A stretch of DNA of 64,000 nucleotides, from NCBI RefSeq assembly GCF_048128805.1, contig NC_136020.1, positions 11,399,153 to 11,463,152 of the forward strand, written 5' to 3'. This document shows positions 11,099 through 25,500 of the stretch, in pieces. The translations under genes and the position numbers were made by a program. The notes under the pieces were generated by a model. The model was not told the origin of the DNA. It saw nothing but the letters and a program-made list of their open reading frames with translations, and did not search any database. Source of the stretch: Centroberyx gerrardi (Eukaryota > Chordata > Actinopteri > Beryciformes > Berycidae). The number at the start of each line of letters is the position of its first letter. The first letter of the stretch is position 1.

Positions 11099-12630
11099 AG
11101 AGACAGAGCGAGAGATACTAGATGGGACAGACAGATTCAACATTTATTCTATTCTAATAGTTTCCTCAGCTCACAATAATACAATTATTATTCATCCAAA
11201 CAGCTCAAACATGACTTGGCTTTGACTATATTAATTGCACAAGACCAAAGCTTCTGCAGAAGACCAAGATCATCTCTCTTTCACTCCTTCTCTCTCTTTC
11301 TGGCCAGGTCGCAATGATGATATTTCTCAAAAAGAATCTGAGAAATATCAAACCGGAGAGCAAGTCTATGTGAAACGAAAAGGGGCATGAAGAGAGAGCA
11401 GATTGCTGCGTGAGAGAATACATTTTTTTTTTTTTAGAGGAGAGGGGATTAAACAGCCTTATGTCACAGCATTTATTTTTCTCCCGCTGTGATTATACAG
11501 AGGGGTTTGAGTTGGGGATAGAGGAGGATGGAGTGGCACCCTCATCTGGGTCAGTGGTGAAATTGCATCCATCATTGCATGTCGAGGCTGCCCTCATAGC
11601 AAGGTTAATCTGACAAAGTCCAATGTCCCCTCCGACATAAAACCCCAGTCAGTACCTCAGATGCTTAGCAAATCTGGCATGGATCACTAAAGTATACAAG
11701 ACTTATGCAATGCTGGATAAACCCAACCAACACTCTGAAGGGTTAAGAGGCGGTTAGGTTGTTGACCCAAACTTGAACTGATCTGAGCTTTTACCAGCAC
11801 TTCCCTGGTTACATATAAATTGCAACTGGGGCTCTAAATGGCTGCCTGATTCCATACGTCTACAATAAACAGCTTCTACATGAATTCATGGCAAAGAAAA
11901 TAGCATAAAGCATTGGCTCTGGAGGAAAGCTCAGTATAGAGTGCTGTGTCTCTGGACTGGTGGAGTCATTCATCACCACCATTTCAGACTTGAAGGCCCA
12001 GGGTACTAACCTCATTCTCGAGTTTCACAGCACTCACAGGGATCCTATGTGAGACAGTGGCCCATATTGTATAAGCTGACTGAGACATGGAGGTAGACAG
12101 ACGGGGAGAGAGGAATGTAAGGCCATACTGACACCTTGTGGTACTGCTGCTACTACAGGGAAAGGCTTGGCTAGTGAGGGATTCGTCTGAGTGGCTGTAC
12201 TTAACATGTTTTTATATACAATCTATCTAATATTTCCTTTACTTTATTTAGTATGGTGTGGAAAGTAACCCATACTCTATAAGTCAGATCATTAATTCAC
12301 TAGTAGTGTGAGAGGTTTTCTCTCAACTGTTTGGATGATAAGTCCTGGTCAGTCTTCTTGATACTGATTTAATACATTTAAAAACAAGTTTAATTCCCTG
12401 GGTAAGATATTTTGTTCCAGACTCAAGTACCAGTTAATTTCTCAAGCCTGACAGAAACACCCTGGGCTCCTCTCACCATTCCTGCACAAGCACAACTCCT
12501 ACACCAATAAAGCTAGTATGAAATAAAATGACTTTTTTGCACATTACAATTGGTTTGTTACACTGAACAACCGAGGGATTAGTAGAAGTAATTGCTGCTG
12601 CTCAAGAGTAGACTCATAATCACTGGGTTT
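11099..12630. other. Intergenic, no gene seen
   Basis: No coding or RNA gene recognised between the simple repeat at 11.05 kb and the likely end of the ube2h transcript. Confidence 0.45.
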
Positions 12631-12639
12631 AGCTGCATG

Positions 12640-15600
12640 TTGCTTTATTGAGCATTTCAGTACAAAAGCTCCTTTTAGCCCAAAATCCCTAAACTGCAAG
12701 AAAGCTAGATAAAGACAAGTCGAAACCATCAAACTCAGACAAAGACCATTTATACACATTTAATGTTTTATTAAAAAAGAAGTTATAACAGTTTATTTTA
12801 TACACAACTATTTAAGAGGTTATAAGCCTATTAATAGAGAGCATTTGTCCTTTTGACAAGCATGCCCACTTCACAATGCAAAGAAAAAAAAAATAAAGGG
12901 AGGAGAGAAGGAGAGGGGAAAGAGGGAGATAAAAATAAGACCAAGGACGGATTTTAAAAACAAAAATAAACCTTTTGATTTTTTTTAAACCCTCAAGTAT
13001 CACACACTAGGTACCAAATACATAATTACTATAAAAAACAGCCATTTTCCATGCTGTGTGTGTGCCTGCTAAGCCCCCTAGTGGCAACAGTAGGCCGGCA
13101 CGGGGCACAAATCCACACAAGCACAAAGACAGAATGGGAGGTGTGCACCGAGCGAGCCTCAACTCCACACCAGAAGCATGCAAGTGCACAGGGAGATACA
13201 GCCAACACATGGGGGGAGGTGATACTACGGGATTAGGGTGCTGGCTCTCTGCAGCTGTGCTGATAAAAGGGAGAACGGGCCCTGGACGTCCTCTCTCTGG
13301 ATGGATAGTGGAGCAGTCCGTTCAGTTCGTCCTCATTGTATCCAGCAGGGTGTGGTGGGAGTGTGTGAGGAAGGTCGAGGGGCTTATGGCTCTGTTCTGT
13401 ACTGTACTTTCTCTGCAGGTTTACAGTTAGAAGTGGAGGGCCCCGGAAATCCCAGATCTCGCAACACGTGAACACAGGTCGACTGGGGTCAGTGTTTAAA
13501 ACTGTGGGTAGTAAAGACATCGGATCTGTAAGCCTATGGTCTTATAACAGAAGAGGAGGGGAGGGAAGAAAGCCAAAAGGAAATGAAATGAAAGTATGAA
13601 TAAACAGGCTTTTCCACACTTTTTCAAAAATAATTTAGAATCAAAGTTGCAACGGAAGCATACTCATTCACTGGTTTATTGGACATTTCTTTAGTCCTCG
13701 AGAGTTAAAAACAAACCAAAAACACAAAGGCTATAAATATTTCTCTTGCCATTGGATAAGTTTGAATAAAAAGGAAGGGGGGGGGGGGGCAACTGAAAAG
13801 ACCAGTTAGCCATAATGTTTACCATAGCAACACCAGGCTGCAGCTGAGTATATCATCAATTTATTGCCTAGTGGATGCACACTGCTGAAAAACAAAACTA
13901 TGATTTTACCCAAACACAAGAGTCCTCTTTTTGAAAAAGACCAAAGTATAATTTGTTCCCTCTTGCACCACTGCATCATAAGCAAATGTGCTTTTTTATT
14001 ACATTTCTCAACTTGTATATTTTCAGCACTCAAGTACAATACTGCATAAATGTAAAACAAAAAATAATTCCAATCTGAATACTTAAAACAAAAAACTCAA
14101 GATCAGATTATCCTCAGTGTGACAATTTAGCCGAACCATAACTTACACCTTTTTATAACAGTGGCGCTTGATGATTGAGATTAAAAACAGAAAAGAAATG
14201 CGTTTCTCTTTAATGAATAAATACACATATAGGCAGCTTGGGAGAAAAGCACAAGTCAATTGTGAGACCAGGACTCTGCGTACAGCTTCGCAGGCTCCAT
14301 TCTGTGTGTGGGTAGATGTGGATCACAGGCCTCACACCACAGCCACTTTGAACACATGTAAAACATTCAGATGGCAATATACCGCCTAGAACACATGTCT
14401 ATAATATCACAATAGTTAGTTAATTGTACTGAATTTGTAATTTTCTCCCTGCACCAATTAAAAATGCTGCATCCTGTTGAAAGCTAACACCTAGTTAACA
14501 CCCAAATCTCCCTCGGGCCAGTAGAGAGAAATGATTATCCTGCAGCTTTAAACAGTCAAACTGTTCAGTTAAATACTGGAAATTAAAAACAAACTAAAGC
14601 GGGGTAATCCCTATTCCAAAGTGGTGATGTTATGAGTACAGCATTTGACTAACTTATGCCTTTGGAGACAATCCAATCTATTGTATGGGGCTGAACCAAA
14701 CGTTTGATTTCTACACACATTTAGATCTATCAGGCTCACTACAGGTCAAATGTCGCCCTAGTTTGAAATCACTCACACTCATCTGTACAACTCTGAATCT
14801 GCAAGAAGAGGACAAGCAGGTATGTCTATGGAGTATCTTACATTTACCACGCAACAGACGCTAACTAAAAATCAGATGAACAATGAATGCCTTATCAGAT
14901 AATTATATCAAACTACCTAAGTCTATCTGTAATACAGCCATATATCATGTGTTGTTTAGTTGAAGTCACCACCCAGCAAAAACTAACTAAGCTGACATCA
15001 TGTCAAAAACACAGTTTAGCAAGTTCAACAAATGTTAGCATGATTTCCTCCCTTGCAATACCTTTTGGAGTGAAAAAGTTAATCACTATGCAAGATACAA
15101 CCAAACTCATGTCTTTCAAACCCAAGCCACAAAAGCCTCTACCAATCCTACGTTAGCTCAGTAAAGCCCAACGCAACTCAACCCTAGGTCGAACCCCTAA
15201 TCTGTACAGAGTAATGTTGAGAAAAAAAAATATTCAGATGCCAAATCACATATTCTACAAGGTCAAAATGCAGGGAGAGGAGAAGAAAAAGGAGGTTGGG
15301 TAAAAACACTGTGCTTTTCCATTTTCTTTTGACCTTCATGGCTTTTTGGAAACATGGTTTTTGGGACTCCTTCAATGGTCACCTTCCTTTTGTGATGAGG
15401 CACAGAAGACACTGCTGCATGAGGGAGTTGAGATCAGAGGTGGTGAGATGATCTCTTCCAAATCTGCCTTGACACAACAGGTGCGATTCAGTTTTTCAAT
15501 CTCTCACTCGGGATCCGCAATCTGCCGCAAAGCAACCAGTGAGTATTACTGCTATCTATGAAGTAAAAAGAAGGTGATGTACATTTCAAGGTTTCCTAGG

Positions 15601-17541
15601 TAGCTTGACTGCCATACTAGCCTCAAACAAGCAACACTTGGTCAGTGTTTCAGTTTCAACACTTGGAGTTTCATGAGGCTTTAAAGAGAGGTGTCGTATC
15701 ACTGTACAAGGTAGATGCTGTACACAAAAAACCCCAAACGTGTCGATCCCCCATCAGGTGAAAAGTGAGAAGTACAACAGGAAACAAATAGGAAAAAATT
15801 GTCAAAATCAAAGCTGCGATTGCCTTCTCTTTCCACATATCTTGGACTTAAACTTCATAACCCGCCACGTTGAATCAAGAGCAAATGACGCAAGTCAAAT
15901 CTGTATGCCCAAAATGAATTTCAAATTAATTTCCCTCAACAAAAATTGCCACAAGCGTAACTGTGACGACTTGTGTGATGCTCTATTTTGTCATCTTCTT
16001 CAAAATAGTGATCATGTGAAAAGGATGGGAGCTCCCCCCCTTTAATCCTGGCAGGCAGACAGCAGTCTGGGAGTCCAGTCGATGCAGTGGGGTTACATAC
16101 CACAGGTCAGACCAGTGTGAAGGGCATGCGTCGGAGCCAACTCCAGCTAACAGCGGAATGTGAGGAGGACCGCTACTACGCTAGCCTGATTCCAACACCA
16201 TGAATCGCTCATTTTCATTTTCACTCGTATTTGCTTATTAACCGTATGACCATTTCAATGTTGCTATTATACTGAATTCACAGTCACCTGAACCAATAAT
16301 GTTTCAGCTCTCGGCCTGGACGATTGTTCCTGACCAATCACACAAGTAACAATTTGTTTTAATAACAGGGGTGTAATATGTGAGCACAGGAGAATGCCGT
16401 CCTGCCCACAAACTGGCCAGTCCAATGAGAAAGCTTGATGCTCACGTGCTTGAGCAGCCTCCTCACTGGAAACCAGTGCCAGCTGCATGAACTGTGAAAT
16501 TAATATGATCACATGGTTAAAGCATAATCCCCGCCATTTTCAACCTGGACTCTATTTTCTTACCAATTTCTATCACACCAAATGATTCTGACTGAAATCT
16601 GTACAACTGCCTCACTATAGAGGTACTTGTCTTGTTTGCCTGGGTGTGCTACTCTCTAATACAGTGCTATAGGGGCAAAGAATGCTCCCAAAATCCTCCC
16701 TAAAAGCCCCTAAAGCATGTCTTTTTCACCATATTGACACTTATTTTAATGACATGTATTTAATTTTTGGTTTAATGCATTTTGCACTACTTTACACAGC
16801 GGCGCATTTAGACAGACAGTTGCAGCCAGCTGGCAAAGAGTAAACACAGAAGTGCTACAGCAATAGCCAAGGTAGCATCTAAAGTGTGCAAGAAAAGCAT
16901 GAGATAATTTTCATTTACATCTTTTTACTGACATGTCTCATTACAGGGCGAGCGATCGATGTGCTGAAAAAGACATACAATGGGAGCTTTTGGGGTTGAT
17001 TTTCTGAGTGTCTATTGGCTCTATAGGACTGTATTGGAGAGCTGTACACCCAAGCAAGCAAGACCTAAACAGCTCTATAGTGAAGCAATTGACGAGATTT
17101 TGGTCAGAATCGATCAGTATGATGGAAAACGATGGGAAAATAAGGTCCAGGTCAAAAATGGACAGTTATTTTTTTAAAGAAGCAAATCTGAGTGAAAACA
17201 AAAATGAGACATTCATGGGGAGAGATCCCGGCTACTACTACATGACCACACACACCTTAAAAAGGGAGGGATGGAGGGGACAGAGTGTGAAAGCAACCGC
17301 GACATTTGGGTAGGGAGAAACGGCTATAGAATGGGAGGGGTGTCTGTCATATACACCAAAGGCTAGATATCCATAAAAATCCTTGTTTAGTAGTAATAAT
17401 AATAATAAAAAAAAATCAACTTGTTTAAATATGAATATTATAAGTCTGCTTTCTCATGGTTAGGAAATCAAATATAGTCTCTGTGGGGGTTAAAGGAGGA
17501 GGCGGGCTGGGGGAGGAGGGGCGGGGGGGGCCCTCCTATCA
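12640..17541 (-). other. ube2h: Probable ube2h 3' UTR
   Basis: The ube2h stop codon ends at 17,542. Below it lies about 4.9 kb of AT-rich sequence without introns or ORFs of note. AATAAA signals on the minus strand occur at about 12,640 (GCTCAATAAAGC), 12,766 (TTTTAATAAAA) and 13,859. Mammalian UBE2H has a 3' UTR of several kilobases, so a long UTR is expected. Which poly(A) site is used cannot be told here. Confidence 0.5.
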
Positions 17542-17666
17542 CTACAACTCCATGTCCTGGGCCTCGTCTTCTGAGAAATCAGACATGGAGCTTTCAGACG
17601 AAGAGTCGCCGGCCCCCTCTTCCTGCTCCTTCAGAGCCTCCTCTGTTGCATATTTCTGGATGTACT
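17542..17666 (-). CDS. ube2h: ube2h exon 7 (C-terminal tail, stop)
   Basis: It encodes [20 protein letters not shown] then the acidic tail and TAG. The acceptor is CTCTCCACAG|AGTAC. The (CT)n microsatellite just upstream acts as its pyrimidine tract. Confidence 0.97.
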
Positions 17667-17694
17667 CTGTGGAGAGAGAGCGAGAGAAAGAAAG

Positions 17695-17791
<97 letters not shown>

Positions 17792-19767
17792 ACAAAGCAG
17801 AGAGAGAGAGAAAGAAAGAAGAAAACAGACAGTGAGTGAGAGACAGAAAGAGAGCATGGCTGCGTCACATAACTTCACAGGTTGGGAGGAGTACAAAGAG
17901 CTCACCCAGGGGATACTGGGAGAAGCAAAACACCCAGAGGATACAAAGACAGACACACACACACACACACACACACAAAATAGGTGCGAACAATGAAAAG
18001 TACATGACATCAAAGAGCGGAAGAGCAGTCTATGGCCAAAAGCAGTGATATCCATTACAGACGACTGTACCATAACAAACATGAAATCTACCGTACAATG
18101 TAATTTTGTCCTTAACACAATCGCATATAATATCACAATAAACAAGGGCAGAGGGGGGCAGGCATCCTGGACGTAAACCAAGACTAGACGTCACACCACT
18201 GTGAGAGACTGGTGCCTCCAGGAATTAAACTACAAAGAGATCATCTTCAAAAAACCCCACTGATTCTCAGTTTAACTGCTTGGTGTGATATGCTAATCAG
18301 AACTACTTTTAATCCTTTGTTGGACAAAGTAAACGCTATTCTCCAATTGCAAAATTACGTGATCTAAATACACCAAAACAGGATGGAATCGAGCTGAACC
18401 TTTGATTTTCTGTTTGTACTCCTCTGGCCGGTGGAGGTACATGGCGGCTGCGTCTCCATTCAGGGGGTCGATGGGGTTTGGGTAGGCCAGCAGCTGGGGC
18501 AGGAACGACTCAAAGATGTTGGTCAGATCTGGGGAGGAAGACGACAGAATATCACTCGTACCAACTTCACTACATTTAATCAGACAGTGAAATAACAATC
18601 TAACAGTTATAGATATTTAGTTCCAGACCACCGCTTCTTGGTCCTATACAAACGTAACCATTAATCTGACAGGACCTGATGGAGAAAATCTCACCTCATA
18701 TTTTGCCAATGATATTTCTAATTTCATCAAACACTGTGCCGCCTCTGCTAATCTGCCAAATGAAAGCTGTTCCAGTGCACCGCTGATGCTCATAATCAAT
18801 TTACACAGATGTCAGTCAGTGAAGACCATACAAAGGCGTCAAAGATGCTTGGTATATGTACTAGGTACCAGACTTAAAATGTAAAATCCTCAGCCTGATG
18901 AAGAGTGACTACACTAATCCCTTTCACTAGCTCTGTGCTAGCAGGCCTTGCTTTCTCTCCAAGCTGAGGCCTACAAGAAAAACCTGCAATTCTGCTCCTG
19001 TCTCCTGGGTGTCACTGTTGGGTCCATTCAAGTAGGGCAAACAAACACTTCCCTATCGTCCATTGTATTATCATGTTTTGATGATTTAATCAGTTGCATT
19101 TGTTCTCTCTGCCTGCAGAGACCAAATGCAGACAATGCTTGGCTGATTGGCCTATTCTCTCAATGCATTTTCCCAACCTGATTCCACTCCACAAAACTAA
19201 ACCTTCTGTATTCTACAAAAGTACAAACAAAGCTAAAATAAAAAGGAAAGATTAGCTACTCAAAAGGGTCTGATTTGATTTTAGAGGAGAAGAGAGCAAG
19301 CTACCTCACATGGCTGCAGAACGAACTCTGGATCTGGGAACTTGATAACATTAATGATAGTCCAATTAGAAAATCCATTCCCTTTCATATAAAAGCGCTT
19401 GAATCGGTGAGTTAATTTAGTATCAAGTTAATTAAATACCATTTAGGGCTTTTACATGCTCCTCCAGGTCATATCTGTGAATACCAGTGAAAATAAATAG
19501 GGTGGGCTGCTGAAACATCTGTTAGGGATATCACCATAAAGCCATTTATATTGCTCAACAGCTATCTTAGCCATGTGGAGGGGCTGTAATGAGAAATTAA
19601 TGGGGAAATGTACAGGGGGGAGGGCATGGGGAGGCGGAGAGCGAGAGAGAGAGAGCGAGAGCGAGAGCGAGAGAGAAGCAGTGACAGTGAGAAGAGAGCG
19701 AGAAGAGCAACTGGGTGAGAAACAGTAAGGACACTCACTGCCATTGCGAGTATGAGAGCATGCCCCC

Positions 19768-19813
<46 letters not shown>

Positions 19814-20091
19814 TGACACACAGTAAATCATTCCTGTCGGGGTGAATGTTTTCTGACCTTGCTGGCTCAGGGTATTACCTCGTTAGTGTTCACTTCACCC
19901 CCTAGTAAGTAGATTAGGGCCACTACTGTCCCATTGTCTAATGCTACAACACCCGCTAGCCAGGGGCCAGCAGTGACTAGTTCACCTTTTTGGCGCCGAT
20001 GGCCCCGTTTCCACTTCTTCACACATAATCACACAGAAACAGTATATGGAAAGAGTATGATATGCATTGTGTTTATGCTCCATCTCCCCCC

Positions 20092-20126
<35 letters not shown>

Positions 20127-21493
20127 CGTAAAGGGCTGTCCATGTCTGGTTGATGACATCTAAGCACACTGTCCCTGACCTGGGAACCGGACAAGAAAAT
20201 AGAGGTAGAAGGGCAAGGGGGAGGGGAGGTAAGAGGGAATTAGTGTGTGTGTGTGTCTATGCCAAGGCAGCTCGATAAATTGCAGCAGGTGACGGCACAA
20301 GCCCCCTCTAAACACCTATACACACCCACTGCAACTACCATTGACAATGCAATTAAGATTCAAGAAAAATTATTCTGGGGGTATGGGAGAAGGGGGTGTT
20401 AGGGGGGGGAGGGGGGGGAGGGGGGCAAGGTTCAATCCAAAATATATCCTGCGTGAAACACATGTTCACATGTCAAATGCGAATGTCGCATTTTCAAGAG
20501 GGGCTCTGAGAGATTATTGTGTTCAGATTCCTATTCTGGCCTCTAAATCCAGTAAGGCCCCTCACTATTTAACTGTGAGGGGGAATAAAACAACAAAAGA
20601 AGGCATACGTCCTTGGGAGAGTGCTGCCCTTGGGTGTCCCTAGCAGAGGGCGAAGAGATGAAATAAAGAATGTATGCATTGTGTTGGCAAATGGGTTGAA
20701 CTAAGACTCCACAATATGACATGACAGCAGCTAATTAGATGAGCTTTGGTGAGCTAGGCCTTCATATTCGTGTTGTGCACCAATAGTGTAAATTGATTTC
20801 TAATGTTTATGACAAATACTTTCTGTCAGTTCTTGGCTATACAGTCCCAAAATAATGGAAACCCAATCAAAAAATTGACACTTCAAAACTATGACTGGGG
20901 TCAACTTACGCTTCATCAATGTTGGGATGAAAAATCTTATTCATGAATCCTGAAAAAAAGAAAAAAAGGAAAGCAAAGATGAGAACAGCGTAAGAGTGAA
21001 GTAAAAACAGAAAATGTTAGCTTGTACGCCTGCATGCACAGTGAGAGCGCCCCTACCTATTGATGGCGATTTGAAAGGGTATTTGTCGGGAAGATCTACT
21101 CGCACCTTCCACACGCCTCCCTCGTACGGCGCTGGACGTGACGAGACAAAGACAGAGAGAACACACTTGAAGACAGAAGGGAGACTTTCATTCCATTCAG
21201 CATCATATTCCATCCTTTATGCACTCCTATGGGTTTGGACACTGTAGGATTGTAGCAATTTTCTTCACTCGTTTCTCCACTGCTGAGAAACACAACGGAG
21301 AGCTGGGCACTTGAGAAATGAGCTACTGCTCCCCCATCACCATCACCACCACCACCACCACCACCACCACCATCAGTCCTCCACCCCTCCCATTTTCTTT
21401 GATTCTATGCAGTAATGTATTTCAGCCCAGGGCTTTGCAGACTTCTTTACTTCCAAATCAATTGGTGTAATATAGTGACATCAAAGAGGATGT

Positions 21494-21528
<35 letters not shown>

Positions 21529-21529
21529 T

Positions 21530-21560
<31 letters not shown>

Positions 21561-21687
21561 GCTCTCCCAGAATAGCTGTGTGTAACTGGAGCTGCGTGTG
21601 CCGTACTGGAACTGGACAGCACATAGACACTAAAACACTGACACTTGTTGAGGACAGACGGCGGCAGCACGCATACACTCCCATATG

Positions 21688-21722
<35 letters not shown>

Positions 21723-22522
21723 CTACAGAGTGTGCTCGCGCTGAACACAGTGTCGAGGCATCATAAACAGGGCAAACACCCACTTCCTTTCTTTATTGAT
21801 GTGTAAGTAGCAGTGGCTTCGGTGCAACAGATGTTGTGAGCAGCGTCAGTAAGAAGTATTTCCTGCTGAGGAGGCCGTCGTCCTCATCCAACTTCCCCTC
21901 AAGCCTGGCTCCACTCCGCTTCACACTCGTTGCCTCGGGCCTGGTTTTAATCCACTTTATGTCCCTGCCTGCCCTCGTGAAGCCCTCTGTATGTTCCAAA
22001 CAGGAGAATGACTGAGATTCCTCCGCTGGCTGCTCAGGACAGCTCTCACTGTCGCTTCACGCTCTGTCGGGAGTTTGACTCGACCTCAGATATGTTCAGA
22101 CATCTTACTCCTTTACAGTAATGTGAATCTGGTCTTACAGGCATAGATTCAAAATGTTTATTTGCTCAGGAAAGGGGAATGAAAAGGAGAACTTTCGAGA
22201 TCCCAAATGGAGGACGCACGAATAAATGTTACTATGTTTCATGTTCCGAGGAACCAGGGTCAAAGCATATCCCAGGCCTAGATCCTAGGGCCACTTTCTG
22301 GGACACATTAGCCCAATGAGGATTCACCACTGAATTAGGAAACTTTGTTTTATGTGTCAGGAAAAAAAGGAACAGAAAAGAGAAACACTTACTTCCTGGT
22401 GGTCCAAAAAACTTGACTACAAATTCATTGAGTCCGCTGAGGATGGTGACTTCATGCTTGCTCTCAATGCTGCGTGGCTGTTAAGGACAACTGCAGTTTG
22501 GCTTCACAAGTACATATATGAT

Positions 22523-22557
<35 letters not shown>

Positions 22558-25500
22558 CATGATCTGTGGTACTAAAATGATAAATAATTCATGGCTAATA
22601 TTTCGGGTCTCAAAACAATTTGACCTTTCTGGAATGATAATTCACGTTCTGTTGTTTCCAGCCTGACACATCGCCGCGTGCTTTGTTACAAGGAAGACGA
22701 AGACGAGAGCAGAATCTGACCTCCTCTCCGTCTCTCCCTCTCTCCCCCCCAAACCCCGTCTCATTCCCTTTCACATCATACACAGTTATGAGGACTAAAG
22801 AGAGAAATGATCGCTTTTGACAGATAATGAAAACTAATCAATGCAGGGAAATTCCGCTGGGATTCTGCACCGGCCCCCAATCTCCTGCAGAACATTCAGA
22901 AGAATCAGCTTCAACGATGCTCATTAGCTGCATGCGGATTATTCATTCTGCACACCGATGAAGGACACTGTACTGCCTACAAATACACAACAACAAACAT
23001 CCCCACTCTGAATGTGAAGTTTCAGTGATTGCACACCCAAAAATGCATGCACGCACACACACACACACACACGCACACACAAGTGGATCAGAACAACACA
23101 AAATAGAAGGAAACAGTGGAAGGGAAAGCAGGGAAAAAGGAATCTCCACATCTCTGAAACATTCTCTCTCAGCTCTTTTCTAGATTGCATTTGCTCTGCA
23201 AGAACAAAACAGTCATGCCAAAGAAGATATTGAGGCTTAGCGTTGCACATATTGCCCACCCCTGATTGGGACTTTTGTGTGCTAGCATTTTGAGAGAGGG
23301 AGCACGAAACGAAGGTCCCCACTGAGCAACTCAGCAGAAGAGGCTGTGTCCTCACACTGAGGGCCTGATGTTCTGCTAATTTACACAATAACCCATACTC
23401 CTAACAAACACAATATGCTCTCTAGCTTGGCTGTAGTCCAACCTATGAGAATAAAACATGTGAAAAATAGCATGTATGGCATGTATTTATCAAGCTTCTG
23501 ATCCCACTTTGGGACCACTGATGCCATTAACCACCTCATTCATAAAGTGGTTAATCTAATATCTTACGTTGCTCACATCTCAATACTTATCAATGGCGGA
23601 GTTTATATGCTGCAAGATTATACATTAGGGGGAATAACTCACTCGTATTCAAGATTAAATCATCTCAGATGTCTCTGCCAGACTAGAGTAGCTCATTTCC
23701 AAACAACTGCGAATCCATCTGTAATAATCCAGCCAGTAGAACAGTGGTCTAACAGGGCATGTCAACAAACGTGCATGTTATTTCACTGCGATATGCTTAT
23801 GCTCAAACTCCAAAATAGTTTTCAAAGTTGCTTAGAAACTTAAATACATGGTAAGAGGTTAATGAGATGTCAATTTCTGTTTAACCCACATTTAAAAAAA
23901 TGATGAGTTATCTTGTGTAACCAAGGTAAATTTCCAGCAACACTTTTGCAAACTGCCTAGCCTTGATATTCAATCTATAACCTCATATCCATTTCATATT
24001 TTTGCAACGCTTCTCTGCACTTAGATGGCAGTCTTGTTTTTAAACTCCCTTATCATGCGATCGGTAGAACATAATTTTCTTGAAAATGTAAAACTGTTAA
24101 CCTAAAGCAATTTTCTGACTACTTCAGTTGCAAGCTGAGAATATTCAGCTGCAGCCTTGCGCTCTACATGGGATTGGTCAAGGAAAGGCTTTCAAAATTG
24201 CTTGGATTTGACTATCTCTATGTAGCACACTCCAGAAGATTGAGTAACTGACACCATGCAAATGTACAGATGCTAGGCTGTCATCTGCAGTGTGAGTGAG
24301 TGATAATAACACTTGAATTGCACATGACTCAAGCAACACAGATTCCCAACACATTTTAATAGGGTGCAAGAATCTTGGGACTTTGAAAATAAAAACAAAC
24401 GCTGGATATTAAGGCGCGCCTGGCCCAACTGTTTATAACTTTGTGTTCATTTTTGTGTTTATCTTCCTAATGTGATTCACTTCCAAACCTCCAAACAGGC
24501 TGAGCTTTAGAGAATTTGCATTTCCCCCAAACATCTGCCATAGGAGATGTTTTCCCCTGTGAGATGGGTGAATAATCGGTAAGCGTTTTCCTCTGTTCCT
24601 GCCCATTTAAAATGGCAGCTACTCCAGTTACAGACATAATTACAATAATCACAGACCCTCAAGCATGCGTATTTTCTTTTATTCAAAGAACCACATGGCT
24701 AAATCCAACATTATGGCTATGTGGATATGCTCTACCCTAGCCCTTATCATTCTCCATCCCCACTCTAGTATACGTAGAGCTCATCACAGAGATTATCCTC
24801 CAGTGTATGAGAGCAGAGGAAAAAGTATGGGAAATAAAAAACAGAAAGCAGAGAGACTGGGACACGGAGAGAGAAAAAGTGAACACGAATAAGACACAGA
24901 GACGGAAAGAATCATCAAACGAGTGCAAAAGACTTTGATAGAATGCGGTAAATGCAGAACACGAGACACAAAGAACGAGAGAAAGGATAAAAATGTGTGT
25001 TTTCCGAGCCACACAGTGTAGCAGCTGGCTTGTCAATCCTGATTGAGTGTGTATCCCATTAGCAGTGGCACTGACCCTCAAAGGGTTAAACCAAACTGGA
25101 GGTTATTTTAAGCTCCGGCTGAATCTGCGAAGGGCAGAATGAATCCCTAGCTTCACCCAGGAAATGTGTCATTGTCAGAAAGAAGAGGATCTTCTCTGTT
25201 CTGACTCGTGTTTGAGTCAAGGAGGCATCTTGAGGGTCTTTCAAAAAAAAGGCCAAGGCAGAATGAATGAACACTAACAGGAGTACTTAATGCTTACCTG
25301 AAGCATGCTAGCAAAACACCAACTAGCCTACGCATAATGGGGAGACTCCAGTGCTTAAAGAAAAGCCCCATCCACATTAGACTATATACATAATGTTTAC
25401 ATTCTGCAGCTTATCCAGTTCTGTCCTTCGTGTAAGGGCATCTGTGTACCTAACCAATAAGGGAAAATCACTGGTGTGTGAGGGAATGTGTGTATGGTCA

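Noticed and set aside
13768-13810. Poly-G and A-rich stretches in the ube2h 3' UTR considered as a processed pseudogene tail
   Set aside because: No coding similarity adjoins them; simple sequence only.
17594-18181. 195-codon minus-strand ORF, the longest of the window
   Set aside because: Most of it is Leu-Ser from the (CT)n microsatellite plus intron and an out-of-frame part of ube2h exon 7. It has no family signature.
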